From contig MQVO02000045.1 of NCBI GenBank assembly GCA_001986395.2, positions 1-64,000 of the forward strand: 64,000 nucleotides of DNA, read 5' to 3'. The translations under genes were made by a program, and so were the position numbers. This DNA is from Irpex lacteus. Lineage: Eukaryota > Basidiomycota > Agaricomycetes > Polyporales > Irpicaceae. Under the pieces are notes generated by a model that saw only the letters and a list, made by a program, of their open reading frames with translations, searched no databases and was not told the DNA's origin. This document shows, piece after piece, positions 21,378 to 35,898 of this stretch; position 1 is the stretch's first letter; the number at the start of each line of letters is the position of its first letter.

Positions 21378-22428
21378 ATGCGTATCGGTCCAGAGACAGA
21401 GAAGAAGGCCGCGGCTGCATTGCAGAAGCTGAAAGACGTGGACGCTGTGAGTGCGCGAGGTGTCACCTCAAGAACGACAAACTGATGTATCCGTAAGTAA
21501 TTTAGGCCGACGAGTGGGATAAATTGACGGAGACAGATTTTTATTGGGCAGTAGTACACTGCGTCAACGAATAGTGAGTGGTAGATCCTCCTCAACGTAC
21601 TATACTCCCTGACCTTCGTTTGACCTTGCAGCATGAACTTAGAGGAAGTTTGGAATAGGCCGATCATCGACCTCCCGTGGTCCGTGGACGAATGGAGGGA
21701 AGAAGTTCGCGCAAATACTAGGAAAGCGTACGATATGGTGTGTGCCATGCTTGAGTATAATCCTTCTCGACCTCAACGAGGAGCCGTAGTTCTTGGGATA
21801 TATGCCCTCGGAGTACAAACGGAAGTTCTCGGAGTCGAAGGTGAGCCAACTGGCAGGACTCCAAGTTGCGCATGCACACACTGACGTCCACGCAACGGTG
21901 GTGTAGGCAATCTCAGCGGATCGCATCGCCAACTATCTCAGTAGATGCTGGGAGAGTCGTGATTTTTACGAGGGTTGGAATGGGCGTTGGAAATGGCGGT
22001 ATTCAATCCCAGGCTCTTGGGTGCCGCCTTATGAAGAAAGAGAGCAGTATGTACTGTACCTGCAGTCTCTGGAGTCAAATGGAGGGGAAGAAAAGATGGA
22101 CACGGATGCGAGGATCCGAGAGATGATAGAGGCGAGAGAGCTGATAAGGGCGACAACGATGGCAAAGCTGAGAGCGAAGGCGAGATTGAAGGCGAACAGG
22201 AAGGTGAAGGCGGAGACGAAGGGGACGGCGAAGGGGGATGCGAAATACAAGGACCTGAAGAAAGCGAAAGCGACCCCGGTTTACTCGACGTCACAACACG
22301 CAGAAACGGCGGGGCTAAGTGAGCATTCGATGGATGCCTCTCCCGATCATAAGCCAGACAATGTCGATGAGGCCTCGGGCCCTACGGTCGTGGGGGCTCA
22401 GAAGATGCTCAGCGAGTTGCATCTGTAG
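21378..22428 (+). CDS. Hypothetical basidiomycete protein, copy A of a tandem pair
   Basis: Exons 21378-21446, 21506-21573, 21632-21840 and 21917-22428 give about 285 residues. The protein starts MRIGPETEKKAAAALQKLK, continues EWDKLTETDFYWAVVHC, then a tryptophan-rich middle (EVWNRPIIDLPWSVDEW, GWNGRWKWRYSIPGSW). It ends with a long lysine/alanine-rich helical region full of KAKAR/KAEAKG words and a variable acidic tail. The third intron uses the CTCAG acceptor, since the earlier GTAG would cause a stop. I do not recognise the family. Copy B lies 1.86 kb downstream with nearly identical middle exons. Confidence 0.65.
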
Positions 22429-22744
22429 GAGATCTTAGAGAAGGCCACATTCTCAACATGTTTATTATGTCTTCCCGGTCGATGAGCATCAGTTATTGTG
22501 TTTGTACGATCTGCCCAATTGATGAGTAGTATCAGCGATAGCTCTGAATTGTGCTGTAAGCTAGTAGCCTGGATGCAATTGTGCGTACTATGCGGGCTAG
22601 AGCCTGAGCGGACCAGCGCGACCGGTGTGACCAGTGCTTTCTCTTTGACGACCAACGTACCTGTACCTCCCGAGTTGCTAAGTGCTGATTATTTCGCGAA
22701 TGGTCGTATGTTGCACTCTTCATGAGTCCTTCTGTGGTAGATTG

Positions 22745-23060
22745 AGCTGACTGTCGTATCTGATGCTGAAGGCCTTACGTTTGTAGGATCATCCTGATTC
22801 CTGATCATATTGAACTGGTACGGCTCAGGCTCCGAAATATTATATTCTCGTTGCAGTTTAGAGCAGGTCGCCGTCATTACGACTACGACACCTACATGCC
22901 TCTCTACCCTCGCCGTCCCATACTTACTACCTGTACGTGCACCGCCTTCATTTCCTCAGCTCCCTGAGCTAATTCACCACAACCCTCAGCGGCCTCTTCG
23001 AGAGTCACGGTCACTAATCACTAGTTATGCCCGCATAGCCTTCAATCACCAGCCACTCCC
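22745..23060 (+). pseudogene. Relic of a DUF6533 gene 3' end
   Basis: Scattered words match the last exons and downstream region of DUF6533 gene 1 in the same order: GTAGGATCATCCTG and ATATTGAAC (compare 20225-20250), CATGCCTCTCTACCCTCGCCG (compare 20355-20375) and CCACTCCCTCCCATG (compare 20745). No open frame survives. This places the left edge of the tandem duplication inside the DUF6533 gene, with the hypothetical gene carried along. Confidence 0.4.
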
Positions 23061-23232
23061 TCCCATGGACCAGCAACGCCTTTGTGCTGACGCGTCGTCG
23101 TTAGAGCCTGGCCAGAGGTTATGGGTGATATCCGAGTTACTGCGGCCAGCAATCGGTCATGGCCACACCCGAGTCGCCTGATGCACGGGCGGTTAATGGC
23201 TTGAACGCAACGTTTACGGTCAACTGCTCGCA

Positions 23233-24284
23233 ATGCGTATCGGCCCAGAGACGGAGAAGAAGGCCGCGGCTGCAATGCAGAAGCTCAAAGCCGTGGACGC
23301 TGTGAGTACGGCGCGAGAGGTCGTCTCGAAGACAACAAACTATGTTACTGACGCGTCAGACATCCAGGCTGGCGAGTGGGATAAACTGACGGAGACAGAT
23401 TTTTACTGGGCAGTAGTACACTGCGTTAACGAATAGTGAGTGGTAGATCCTCCTCAACGTACTATACTCCCTGACCTTCGTTTGACCTTGCAGCATGAAC
23501 TTAGAGGAAGTTTGGAATAGGCCGATCATCGACCTCCCGTGGTCCGTGGACGAATGGAGGGAAGAAGTTCGCGCAAATACTAGGAAAGCGTACGATATGG
23601 TGTGTGCCATGCTTGAGTATAATCCTTCTCGACCTCAACGAGGAGCCGCAGTTCTTGGGATATATGCCCTCGGAGTACAAACGGAAGTTCTCGAAGTCGA
23701 AGGTGAGCCAACTGGCAGGACTCCAAGTTGCGCATGCACACACTGACGTCCACGCAACGGTGGTGTAGGCAATCTCAGCGGATCGCATCGCCAACTATCT
23801 CAGTAGATGCTGGGAGAGTCGTGATTTTTACGAGGGTTGGAATGGGCGTTGGAAATGGCGGTATTCAATTCCAGGCTCTTGGGTGCCTCCTTATGAAGAA
23901 AGAGAGCAGTATGTACTGTACCTGCAGTCTCTGGAGTCAAATGGAGGGGAAGAAAAGATGGACACGGATGCGAGGATCCGAGAGATGATAGAGGCGAGAG
24001 AGCTGATAAGGGCGACAACGATGGCAAAGCTGAGAGCGAAGGCGAGATTGAAGGCGAACAGGAAGGTGAAGGCGGAGGCGAAGGGGACGGCGAAGGGGGA
24101 TGCAAAATACAAGGACCTGAACAAAGCGAAAGCGACCCAGGTTTACTCGACGTCACAACACGCAGAAGTGGGGAAGCCAGAATCGGCGCCGATGGATGTC
24201 ACTCCCGATCCTAAGCCAGACGATGATGCCCCGGGCGCGACGGTTGTGGCAGCTGAGCACAAGCTCAGCGAGCTACATCTGTAG
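23233..24284 (+). CDS. Hypothetical basidiomycete protein, copy B of a tandem pair
   Basis: Exons 23233-23301, 23368-23435, 23494-23702 and 23779-24284 give about 283 residues, with the same exon lengths as copy A for the first three exons. Sequence from the second exon into the lysine-rich region is almost base-identical to copy A, introns included. Divergence is concentrated in intron 1 and in the acidic C-terminal tail (QVYSTSQHAEVGKPESAPMD against PVYSTSQHAETAGLSEHSMD). Function unknown. Both copies appear intact. Confidence 0.65.
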
Positions 24285-26785
24285 CCCAACATGTGATCGA
24301 CCAAGGTGAATGATGGAAGGGCGGGATGGTAGACGCGTCGAGGTGTCGAATACGACTGGTGAACGCATCGGCTGGTCGCTGGTGCTGTATAGTACCCCTC
24401 TTTCTCTTTTCATTCGCTCTTCTGTTTCGCTCTTTTCCTCTCGCCCACTTCCATCGCTCACGTCGCACTCAACTCATCGCCCACACCTGTCGCCTGCCTC
24501 CTGCCCGCCTCAAGCCCGTACCTCCCAACCCGCCTCGACGACGACGCACCTTAACGTCTCACCAAACAACAGCACGCCCCCCGGATCTATGTACAGTACA
24601 TTGTATTTCTATTCCACGAAGCGTAGAATGATCATCATCGTGCACGTTCCTACGCCATAACTCCTGCGCGCTGCTGGACGTGCTTGTACCCACCGTTCGT
24701 ACCCCACCGCCTCATGACTAAGTAAACTCAGGCGAGTAGGCTAAGCTCCTCGAGTCTCTGACGGCGACACGAGTCTATGAGTCACGCTGACTGTGTAACG
24801 TACTCAAGCTTCATGCTACGGCGAGAATAGTACTACTTCGCAGAACGGTACGTTTTACGAAGGCCTATGCTGTGCGTACGTACTCTTCGGCTGTATAGTA
24901 CTCAAGCAACCAAAATTCCTTGAACTCTCAAACCAACTCCTCGAACTTTATACCTTCACGCCTCCAAATTAAACTTCACACAGTAAGCCATACGAACGCG
25001 ACTCTTGAGCATTAAAAAAAGCGTAAGCGTACGCGTAAACGAACGATGAATATAACAAGAACTGTCCGAGTGCACTGGTGTTGAGTGTCCGTGAGTGAGA
25101 GTATAAACGTAAGGGTAAGACGTGAGCGTGGAGGAGCAGGGGGGTGATGTTTGCTCGAAAGCGCGATTACTCTAAAGCCATCTCATGTACACCGCTACGC
25201 ACTGACATGGACTGGAATACACACCGACCTTCAAATAGCGTCATTCCTCAACATTGACGACGTTCGTGGTAAACGCGGCTGTGGTGTAGGCCATGAGAAG
25301 CCTTGCTACGACGGTGTGACCGTGGTGCTGGACTCCCCGAATAAACCGACTCGCCCGTTGCTGGTTGGAACCCGGACGCTAGAAGCATAAGACAAGCTCG
25401 AGCTTCAGCTCGCTGTCGTACCGATGGGAGGCGTATAGCAAGCTGAGCGGAAGCTATGTTTACATAATGCACACTTATTGGGTGACTTCGTAGCAAAATT
25501 CGAAGACGGTGTACGTACGTTCAATTCAAGCTTCTGACAATATAATACAAGTGAATCATCGGGGTAGGTTTGGCCCGTCTTGTGGATTAGGAGACGCACG
25601 GTATGGACGAACAATTATCCCGTGGTCGGTGGCCGCTCAGAAGATACGCTCAAACGATGGAGTACGTACACAAAGTCGGAGCCGCCTTGAACTTCTGCAG
25701 GCCTGCAGCTGAATGGTCAGATGAGCGAGTCTTTGTCTCGAGGTATAACCGGGGATTGCACTTACCATCGTCTGTACATTGGTGAGCCGGTTTGTTTGTA
25801 AGCTGCGCGCATACGTACACATAGATACAGATAACTCAGAGTGTCAGAGAAGTACAGCAAAGTAGCGACCTGGTAGACGTCGGTTATATACCCTGCGCGG
25901 TGTAGTGGGCCCGTTCGGGATTGCTGCGAGGCGTCAGCGTGGACCTTCTGACCACGAACACAAACGAAAGGCATGTGGTATGCGTGGGCCCGTCCCACTA
26001 TCGTTTGCAGTCGGAGAGGTAGGAGCTTCTTTTCGCGTGCACATTGTATTACGGTAGGGCGCGTTCGGATGGATGGCCAGACGTTGTGTGTCAAAGGTGG
26101 TGGACATCCGAGTTCCAGAATCCAGACGGTAGTGGTACGCGCTGCACAGCATCTCATGGAAGAGGTGTGGATTTCCTGTGGACGGAAGTTAGTGACCAGA
26201 TTAATTACGAACGGGCGGTGCACAATATACTTGTCATTTTCAGAGTCGGCCTCGAGGACACGGCCGTTGGTGACCGCACACAAGACTGAACGGAAGTAGA
26301 CGGAAGAGGCGTGCGATGGCCGTCTCCAGTGTGGAAGCACTGGAGACGAAAGTCGGGCTGCGGCAGTCGAGTATGACGTCGAGCTCGACACATCGCACGA
26401 CGACTCAGCGGAAGCGGTTGCAGTCATTGTTGATGGCGTCGAGTCGGGGCGCTTGGCTCAGGAACAAGGGTGTGCGGTGTGATCCGGGGTCGGAGGTGAA
26501 TTGACCCACGTGGAGATCAAAGATTGACGGCGCCTTTACCCGAAAAGGAGATAAACGGCGGTTAGGCGGGGTCCAGGTCAGGCGTCGGTGTCGTCTCGAC
26601 CAGCCCAGCTGGGCCAAAAGACGGCGTCGAGGCAGGCTGTTTCCAAGGGGAGCCAGAAAGAACAACAACCCCAGCATGCAGCAGAAGCCCCGAAACAATT
26701 CCCTGTGGTGCTGGAGGGTGGAATAGACCATTTAGGCCGTCCATTATTGATATGGCACCTCGGCACTCCGTCGAGGCTCGTGTGT
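24285..26785. other. Long gene-poor stretch carrying an inverted copy of a dispersed repeat
   Basis: The part at about 24.34-25.13 kb is related in inverted orientation to 11.55-12.41 kb. From 25.1 to 26.8 kb only unsupported frames are seen, the longest being 25762-26427 on the minus strand, with no recognisable domain and unlikely residue composition. Confidence 0.5.
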
Positions 26786-26793
26786 TATAAAAG
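26786..26793 (+). promoter_or_regulatory. TATA box of the GMC oxidoreductase gene
   Basis: TATAAAAG, 122 bases upstream of ATG 26908, followed by a CT-rich leader typical of well-expressed fungal genes. Confidence 0.6.
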
Positions 26794-26838
26794 ACGGGCA
26801 AACCATGCCCGTCCCTCTCTTTTCCTCTTCCCTCATAA

Positions 26839-29344
<2,506 letters not shown>

Positions 29345-31148
29345 GTCCCCTCGGTGGACTTGCTTTGATTTGTTGCTTTTATAGCGGACTTACTTGACTC
29401 TTCTCTACCTGTTTTCGCTTGGACATTGACTTGTTGACTCCCGACACTAGTATTCATACTGTTGTCGCCAGTCGCCCCCGTCTCTATTTATGAGACTGCC
29501 CCTCCTTGCTCGCTCCAGCCTCCCTCTCAGCTCTCGTACCATATCCTATCCCCTCCCAATTGGACTTACTCATCTTCATCTGTTTATTGTACGCATCACT
29601 ATCACTATTCGAACTCAACGCAACTCTGTATGTAGACTAGACACCGCCATCCAGACCGTGACCCCGGTACATTTACCATTCCATCCCCTCCCCCACCATT
29701 GACCACTTGTTGTCCCCCCTCTATCTCTCACACACACACACACTATTACTTATTCTTCGCATTTGCATCTGTCTGTCGTGTCCGTCATGCTTTCGAACAT
29801 TGGTACCGTCGTCGCTTCGTTTTTCGGGCCTGTGGTATTGTACATAGTACATCTAGTGTCACACGTAGCTCAGACTACGTGAAGAGTTGTAGTAGGGTGG
29901 TAGCGTATAACAGTGAAGTATGACGAAAATATAATAATTCAACAAAATTCGCACTTTGCATCGGGGCAGATTTCTTTTGGCGCTCTTGAGTACTCTTGAG
30001 GCACACACGTCTCTCTTCGACCACGATGTCGAGCCACAGCTTCCTCGACTCTGCATGATTCCTAGCTCTACAAGGACTCTGGTGGCGATGCCCATGGTCA
30101 TGTACATAATGAGGTGTTCTTTACCATCCCGTCTCCTCTCCTCTAATCCTCGACACCTCTCTCGTGTATGACCCAACTCGACATCTATAACGGCCACGTC
30201 CTCAAGAGGCCCCCACAATATTCCCTTCTTTTGGTCGTACACGACGTCTCGCTCTCTGATTGTACAATAGCTGGGATGGTTTCACGAGAACCATCACTGC
30301 TATTGTACACTTAGAGAGTTGATCAAGTTGATGGTATACGTGTTCATTAACAAAGCTTGAAGTGCATCGAGAGAATGGTACGGGCAAACTGATGTACAGA
30401 TGTAAGAAGATTCTTTTCTATACTGACAGGCTTCGACCGCTGGTCTCGAGTGACATAGAACAGTGACTCACCTGGGTAAATTCGACATGGAGGCTCTTCG
30501 CGGGGTACCGTGACATGACCGAATCGCCAAGTACTGTGTTCTTCCTCTGGTGAGTGAATCGCACTATTAGCCGCGCGGAGACTGAGTAGGAATCACGTAG
30601 GACTATAGTTCCGACTCAAACCTGTGGTGCACATGGTCCCAATGTTGTGTGCGTTCGAAACACTCAGGACCTGATGCAGATGCTTGGAATCTAATGAGCA
30701 AGCCGTTCGATACTGACCAGTGTGGTCAAGTCAGCATCCCGAGTGAGGAACATTGTAACTTCTTGACCGTCTTATCATGCTCCGTGCACTCTCTCGACAA
30801 ATTTCTCGCCACTTCCCTTGGCTCCGACTTGGAAAAGGCAGGGGGTGAGAAACTCCGTACGTCGTCTGCCCGCTATCCTTGTTGTGCGTCTTCATTTCGG
30901 TATCTTTATCTAGGCACAGAGTGTCACGTATTTCCTGATGGCCATATCCAACGCCATTAAGCTTCAAGGCTACTCTTATCTATGAGACATAGTACGCCGG
31001 ATGTAAGCAAGAAGTGCTGAGCGGTCGGAAAAGATGTCGTTCTCGCATATGATGCATGCTAACTGCTGATGAGACACTGTGACAGCTATAGACATAACTG
31101 GCACCAAGAAAACCATAATGTCATAGACAAGCGGCATAAAGCGCTCCC
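29345..31148. other. Intergenic, nothing recognised
   Basis: Only short frames. The GMC 3' region to about 29.8 kb is CT-rich; the rest has no recognisable family similarity. Confidence 0.5.
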
Positions 31149-31299
31149 TTGGGCTATCTCGAGGTTACTGAACTCAACACCCCTCGCCATCTCGAAACCG
31201 TTTCACACAAATCTGCCAACGACGGGCGTATGCATCTACAATCCGAGGCAGAGCTGTACGTACCCTTGTTTCTTCAATCTGCACTGCTAGCAAAACCTG

Positions 31300-31660
31300 A
31301 CTGTCTCTTGAGCCACCTACGGTTATATGTACATGGCATGCTGACAGGTGCGTTTCATTCTCCCGTGGTATATCCTCGTCGCTGATATATGTGATAGCTC
31401 TCACAATCCATGATCATCTCGTTACCTTTGACCGTGAAGTCGAGTTCATATGGCATCGTCGGTTGTCTGTGGGTTCCGTGATCTTCTTGATAAATCGCTA
31501 TACGGCACTGGCAATGGGGATCGTTGCGGCCATCAAGGAGCACAAAGCGAGTCCATCGGTGAGTTCCAATCACGTCTCAGGTCCAATCCCGTGTGTTGAT
31601 CAATGGTGTCCTGTGTCTGTATAATGGCCGACTTACGCAGAGGTAAGCTACGTTCTACTC
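31300..31660 (+). pseudogene. Truncated DUF6533 gene
   Basis: An exon ending LYVHGMLT at 31350 (GTGCGT donor) joins across a 46-bp intron to the DUF6533 block ALTIHDHLVTFDREVEFIW ... FLINRYTALAMG (31397-31558), followed by GTGAGT. The next expected exons (RCAILE, AWRASVVW and so on) are missing: unrelated sequence belonging to the inverted duplication begins at about 31.68 kb. The start of the frame lies somewhere upstream of 31149. The piece is therefore only the N-terminal third of a DUF6533 protein. Confidence 0.6.
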
Positions 31661-31678
31661 TGTCTAGAGAACTCCAGC

Positions 31679-34360
31679 GTGATGAGCACTCACTGACACG
31701 AGCGGACTTGTTTGCTCAGGCTATGGTGGTGATACAACACATTTAAAGCAAAGAACCGATACTTGATCCTTCTGCGTTGAGACTTGGAGTTAATGAAAGG
31801 CCAGACAAGGCTGATCATCGACGTAAAATTAAAGCCAAATAATCATAACCAAACAAACATCGCGACAGTGTCACATAAGTTTCGCTATCCTACACATCCA
31901 CCGAAATCCATCTATTCTCGCGAGTTGGTAAGTATGCTGCAGTTGGTATGAGACTGTGCGTTATGGCTCCTTTCCCACTTGCCAAGTCCTGCTTGACGTG
32001 GTTTCCTTCTGGTTTAGCACAGATCGCAGGTGGTTCGCATTATCCCTCTCTTCGCAGTCAGCAGTGTCGTCGCCATTCTCCTTCGTAGTTTTGCCCAAGA
32101 TAGCCCCGCTCTCCAAGTCTTCGGTATTTCGCCACACTATCGAGGGAACATGAACAGTGTTGTCAATGGTGGCAGCCGCAGTTCGGCGTTTGTGTGCGAA
32201 GACGATGGCACTTGCCCTAGTGGCATTGCCTTCCATGTCGAGCATGAAGCATTGTGTATGTATGAGAATAACTATTACGGTTGGGTATAGGCCCTGTGGA
32301 AAGTAGGGACATCAAATTAGTTCGCGGTGGTACTTCTGTGATTGATACTCACTACGATGGTACTCGTTTGAAAGTCGTACACTTCGAGAGCGAAGTCCAA
32401 TCGAGGGATCTTGTTGATCGCATCGTCCAGCACGCCAATGTTGAGCAACACTTCGGCAAGCTACATATACATATCTGCTCATCAGTAGCTAGAAACATTT
32501 TAGACAACGAAACTCACGAAGAACAAGGTGTATAAAATGCCTGTATCAACAATTATGAGCATAGCTTTATACACCGGAGATCGGTCGTGCATATCGACCA
32601 TGAATGACTTCAGCGTCCTTCGATGCATCCTAAGATGACATGGCCGCATTGTGAGCTATAACTCCAATACTGCCATTGCAGTGCGTTGCTCGGGCTTACC
32701 ATGTTTTAATCGCTATCATCAGCGTGGACGCCGCAGAGGTCACGAACTGAGCCCAATACGCAGCCGACTGGATATTTCTACAGAACGCTGGATGCTCGAA
32801 TTGGCCAAAGGAAAGATCCGCATCCGAACGTGCCGCGCAATAGCTCAATAGAAGACTTAGGACTGGGTCGAAGTATCACGCCAGCCTCAAATTTGTTCAA
32901 ATACACCAGCCAGAGGATACTACTCACTAAGGGACACCAACCAAGTTGCACATGGGATCAACATGAAGCAATATTCTTGTCCCTGACACCAAAACGCCCG
33001 GACACGCCACAGCACGATCGCATCTCCCAGAATCGTCTGTGGGGTAGATCCATCGATCGTTTAGTATTCTCTCCATTGTTATGTCGGACATACGGTACAA
33101 ATGACGTACCATGAATGCATAGAGGACGTCGACTGCGAGTGATAACTTGAGGACTGAATCATTTGATTTGTTGTAGCGTTCATCAAGTGTGTCCGTACGG
33201 TGGGTGTCAACGAATGTTGTATTTAGTTCCGCGACGACGTTCCTGACGTCTATTACCCAGAGTGTAATATCCATGAAGTACATGAGGGCGACAAGGATCC
33301 ACATTATAAACGACGATTTGTTTCGGCGTCGAGTTTTGTGGCTATCATACGCGCTCAGCACAGTACCTTCTGTCGTGAAAGTAAGATCAACTCACAGGAG
33401 AATGGTACTGGCTTTAATGGCCAGGACGGTGTAGATAGCTATCAAGATGCGAGGGTGGTACGTCCAGCGTCAGTATTCGACTGCTATATTCCATGGCAAC
33501 AACTCCGAGTCTCGTAATTTAGAGTTAATTACTTACCTACAAGCCATGTTTCGATGACAACCGAGATAAACAGGCGTATGACGTCGGTCCCAATCTTCTG
33601 CAAAACCGCACTGTCTGAAGGTGCCATGCTTTGGTGGTAGAAGTGCCTGAATACAGACGAGTATCAGCGAAGGATTCCTGGCTGTATAACAATGCTGTAA
33701 TGGAGTCCTGAGCACCCCAGAGCATGAGGAGACTTGTCCCCGCCAGCGAAAGCCGTGATAGCAATAAATACGAACAGGCGGGGATGTGCGCGGTTCGTGC
33801 AAGCACCGTTCGTTGCTAGTTGGCGTCCTAACGGATAGTCGGTGGATACTTGGGGATCAAAGCTGCAGTGGCCACACTCATCATATGCAATGAGGCATTT
33901 TTAAGAACTGCCAGCATACGTTGCAACAGCACTCTCATGTCGAACTGCCTTGGACAGCGGGCTTCTCTCAGATACGATGGGATCAAGATTATATCTGTTT
34001 GAGAAGGAGCATAATGCGCTTACGAAATTTAGCCTTGATCGTGAGCGTTGTTGAGTGATTGTGAGCGTTGTGGTGCGAGATATGTGAATACTACTTACGG
34101 TTGTACGAGGAAGTACACAGCCGTTGAATCTAAAGGACCGCAACATCAGAAAACAATTGGCTCAATAATATGGGGAGAATAGTGCACCGTTCAATGATTT
34201 TCTTTGACCTGTCATCAGTCCACTACAACGGCTTCTATTTCATCTGTGTGGAACTTTCCCCCGGCTAAAGTACCAGCGAGTGTGATCTGGGAAAACTGAC
34301 TGACATCAGGCGATCGCAGCAATAGTCTCCTGTCTTGTCTGCCTATGCGTCGTAGAAGCT
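31679..34360. repeat. Left arm of a 2.7-kb inverted segmental duplication
   Basis: Read in reverse complement, this stretch aligns along its length with 46.88-49.64 kb, including introns and non-coding flanks (CCTGAGCAAACAAGTC near 49597, GATGTCAGTCAGTTTTCC near 46953, TGGACTGATGACAGG near 47037). It contains a complete membrane-protein gene. Confidence 0.75.
31961..33627 (-). CDS. Multi-pass membrane protein, family B copy 1
   Basis: Starts MAPSDSAVLQKIGTDVIRLF at ATG 33627. Exons can be followed through HKTRRRNKSSFIMWILVAL, TLDERYNKSNDSVLKLSL, TILGDAIVLWRVRAFW, LSLLLSYCAARSDADLSFGQ, MHRRTLKSFMVDMHDRSPV, LAEVLLNIGVLDDAINKIP and GLYPTVIVILIHTQCFMLD to a hydrophilic tail ending at 31961. Seven hydrophobic segments are expected. 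All exon junctions checked keep the frame, so the copy looks intact. The layout resembles other agaricomycete seven-helix orphan proteins; function unknown. Confidence 0.65.
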
Positions 34361-35898
34361 TACAGGAAGATCTACCTGGTGTCACAGGAATCAGCATCTC
34401 AATCGATATTAATAGAACGAACACAGCATACCTGACAGGAAAAACTGAGGGCAAAGATCAAGGCCCAAACTCTCCGATAGCTTGCGGAAGACCCGGAGGG
34501 CAAGACACATCGTCTTGTGAACGAATGCGAACCGAGAATGTTGTACCGGCCAGATTCTCGTAAACAAGGAGCTTTCTCCCGATCACTGTCTGTCGTTGAA
34601 AGTTTGGTTGGTTGCCTGTGAAAAGTGGGAGACGTGGCAATCATTTAATATGGCAGGTTCAAGTTGAGCAGACTGACGTCCAGTGTTTGAGGGCGACAAC
34701 TCCAGAGACATTGCAGATACAGAAGTGGTGTTAGAGAGGAAGGGCGTGATTCCATACATTTTAGCGTGTCTATGAGTCCCTTTATTTAGTAACAAGAGAG
34801 GCATGCCATCGTGACGAAGTGGACTTGATCACGGAAGACGAGCGGACTCGGAGGGTTGATACCTGCCCTTTAATGTCGACTTCAGCCTGAGTCTAAGTAA
34901 GAAATATACGACCAAATCAGCACCAACTCAGATTCTGAAAAACGGGGGAACTTTACCGACAACGATAGATTTTCAATATTGTGATAAGGCGGTCGATGAG
35001 TAAGTGAATTCGAAGAAACCAGCCAACCGCAGTGACGCTCGTCCGAATCCACTGCCCGTTGTGGCGTCGGCGCCAGTCCACTGTGCCTTCCACCATCCTC
35101 TCTTTCAGTCAAAACCCTGGTATCAATTCCGTCTGCTCCAAACAATCCAAAATATATATCCCACAAGGTCATACGACGTGCTCACTACAACTGACTCGCA
35201 AAGTGTCTTCCAGCTTTGAATCTCAAGACGCGACGAAAGCGTCCGATGATCATATAGTCAAGTACGAGAGGTGCGTGGATATAGCTTTGAAGTAGACTGA
35301 CCACTGTGAACAAGTGAGTGTTTAATTTCGGCTCCGTAGGTAACAGCTATTCTGCCATACGCACGTTTCGCAGGCTGTCAGCTGTCCAGCGATAGAGCGC
35401 GTCTAGTATGAGATGCTCACTGGCATACTCTCAACGTGATTGAGATATAGACCTTCTTGTTCTGCCTTGTGACATATACCGGACTTGGACCGAAGCTTGA
35501 CTCTACAGAGTCGATAATGTCCGTAGATCCTGTCGTGAGCTAGAACAAGGTAAACACCCAGTAAGTCATTCGCTGTATGAGAATCTTGTCTGCTTAGTTC
35601 CTGATGGATGGAAAACAAGTGGTTTTGTTAACCATAGTATGACTTCCAGATATATTGGTGGCGTGCGTGTTTCACGTACAGTTCTAACTAGTATCCCCCC
35701 CAGTGAATTACGTTTGACTGAATTGGAGGCTGCTCAGTGGCCGCCTCCACTTTCCTCATCCGACGGCTGTCGGATTGTGGGGTTCATACTCATTCTTCTA
35801 ACGGACTACAAATAGGACGTGCATACTGTAGGTACCGGCTGACATTCTTTCCCCTAGGTTCGTGGGTTGGCTGCTGTGGCTACTGAAACGAAGTGAAG
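34361..35898. other. Intergenic, nothing recognised
   Basis: No frame with family similarity or consistent splicing. The AT content and scattered stops suggest decayed sequence. Confidence 0.45.

Noticed and set aside
25762..26427. 221-codon minus-strand frame
   Set aside because: No similarity to any family, unusual composition, no promoter or splice support, and overlapping frames of equal quality exist.
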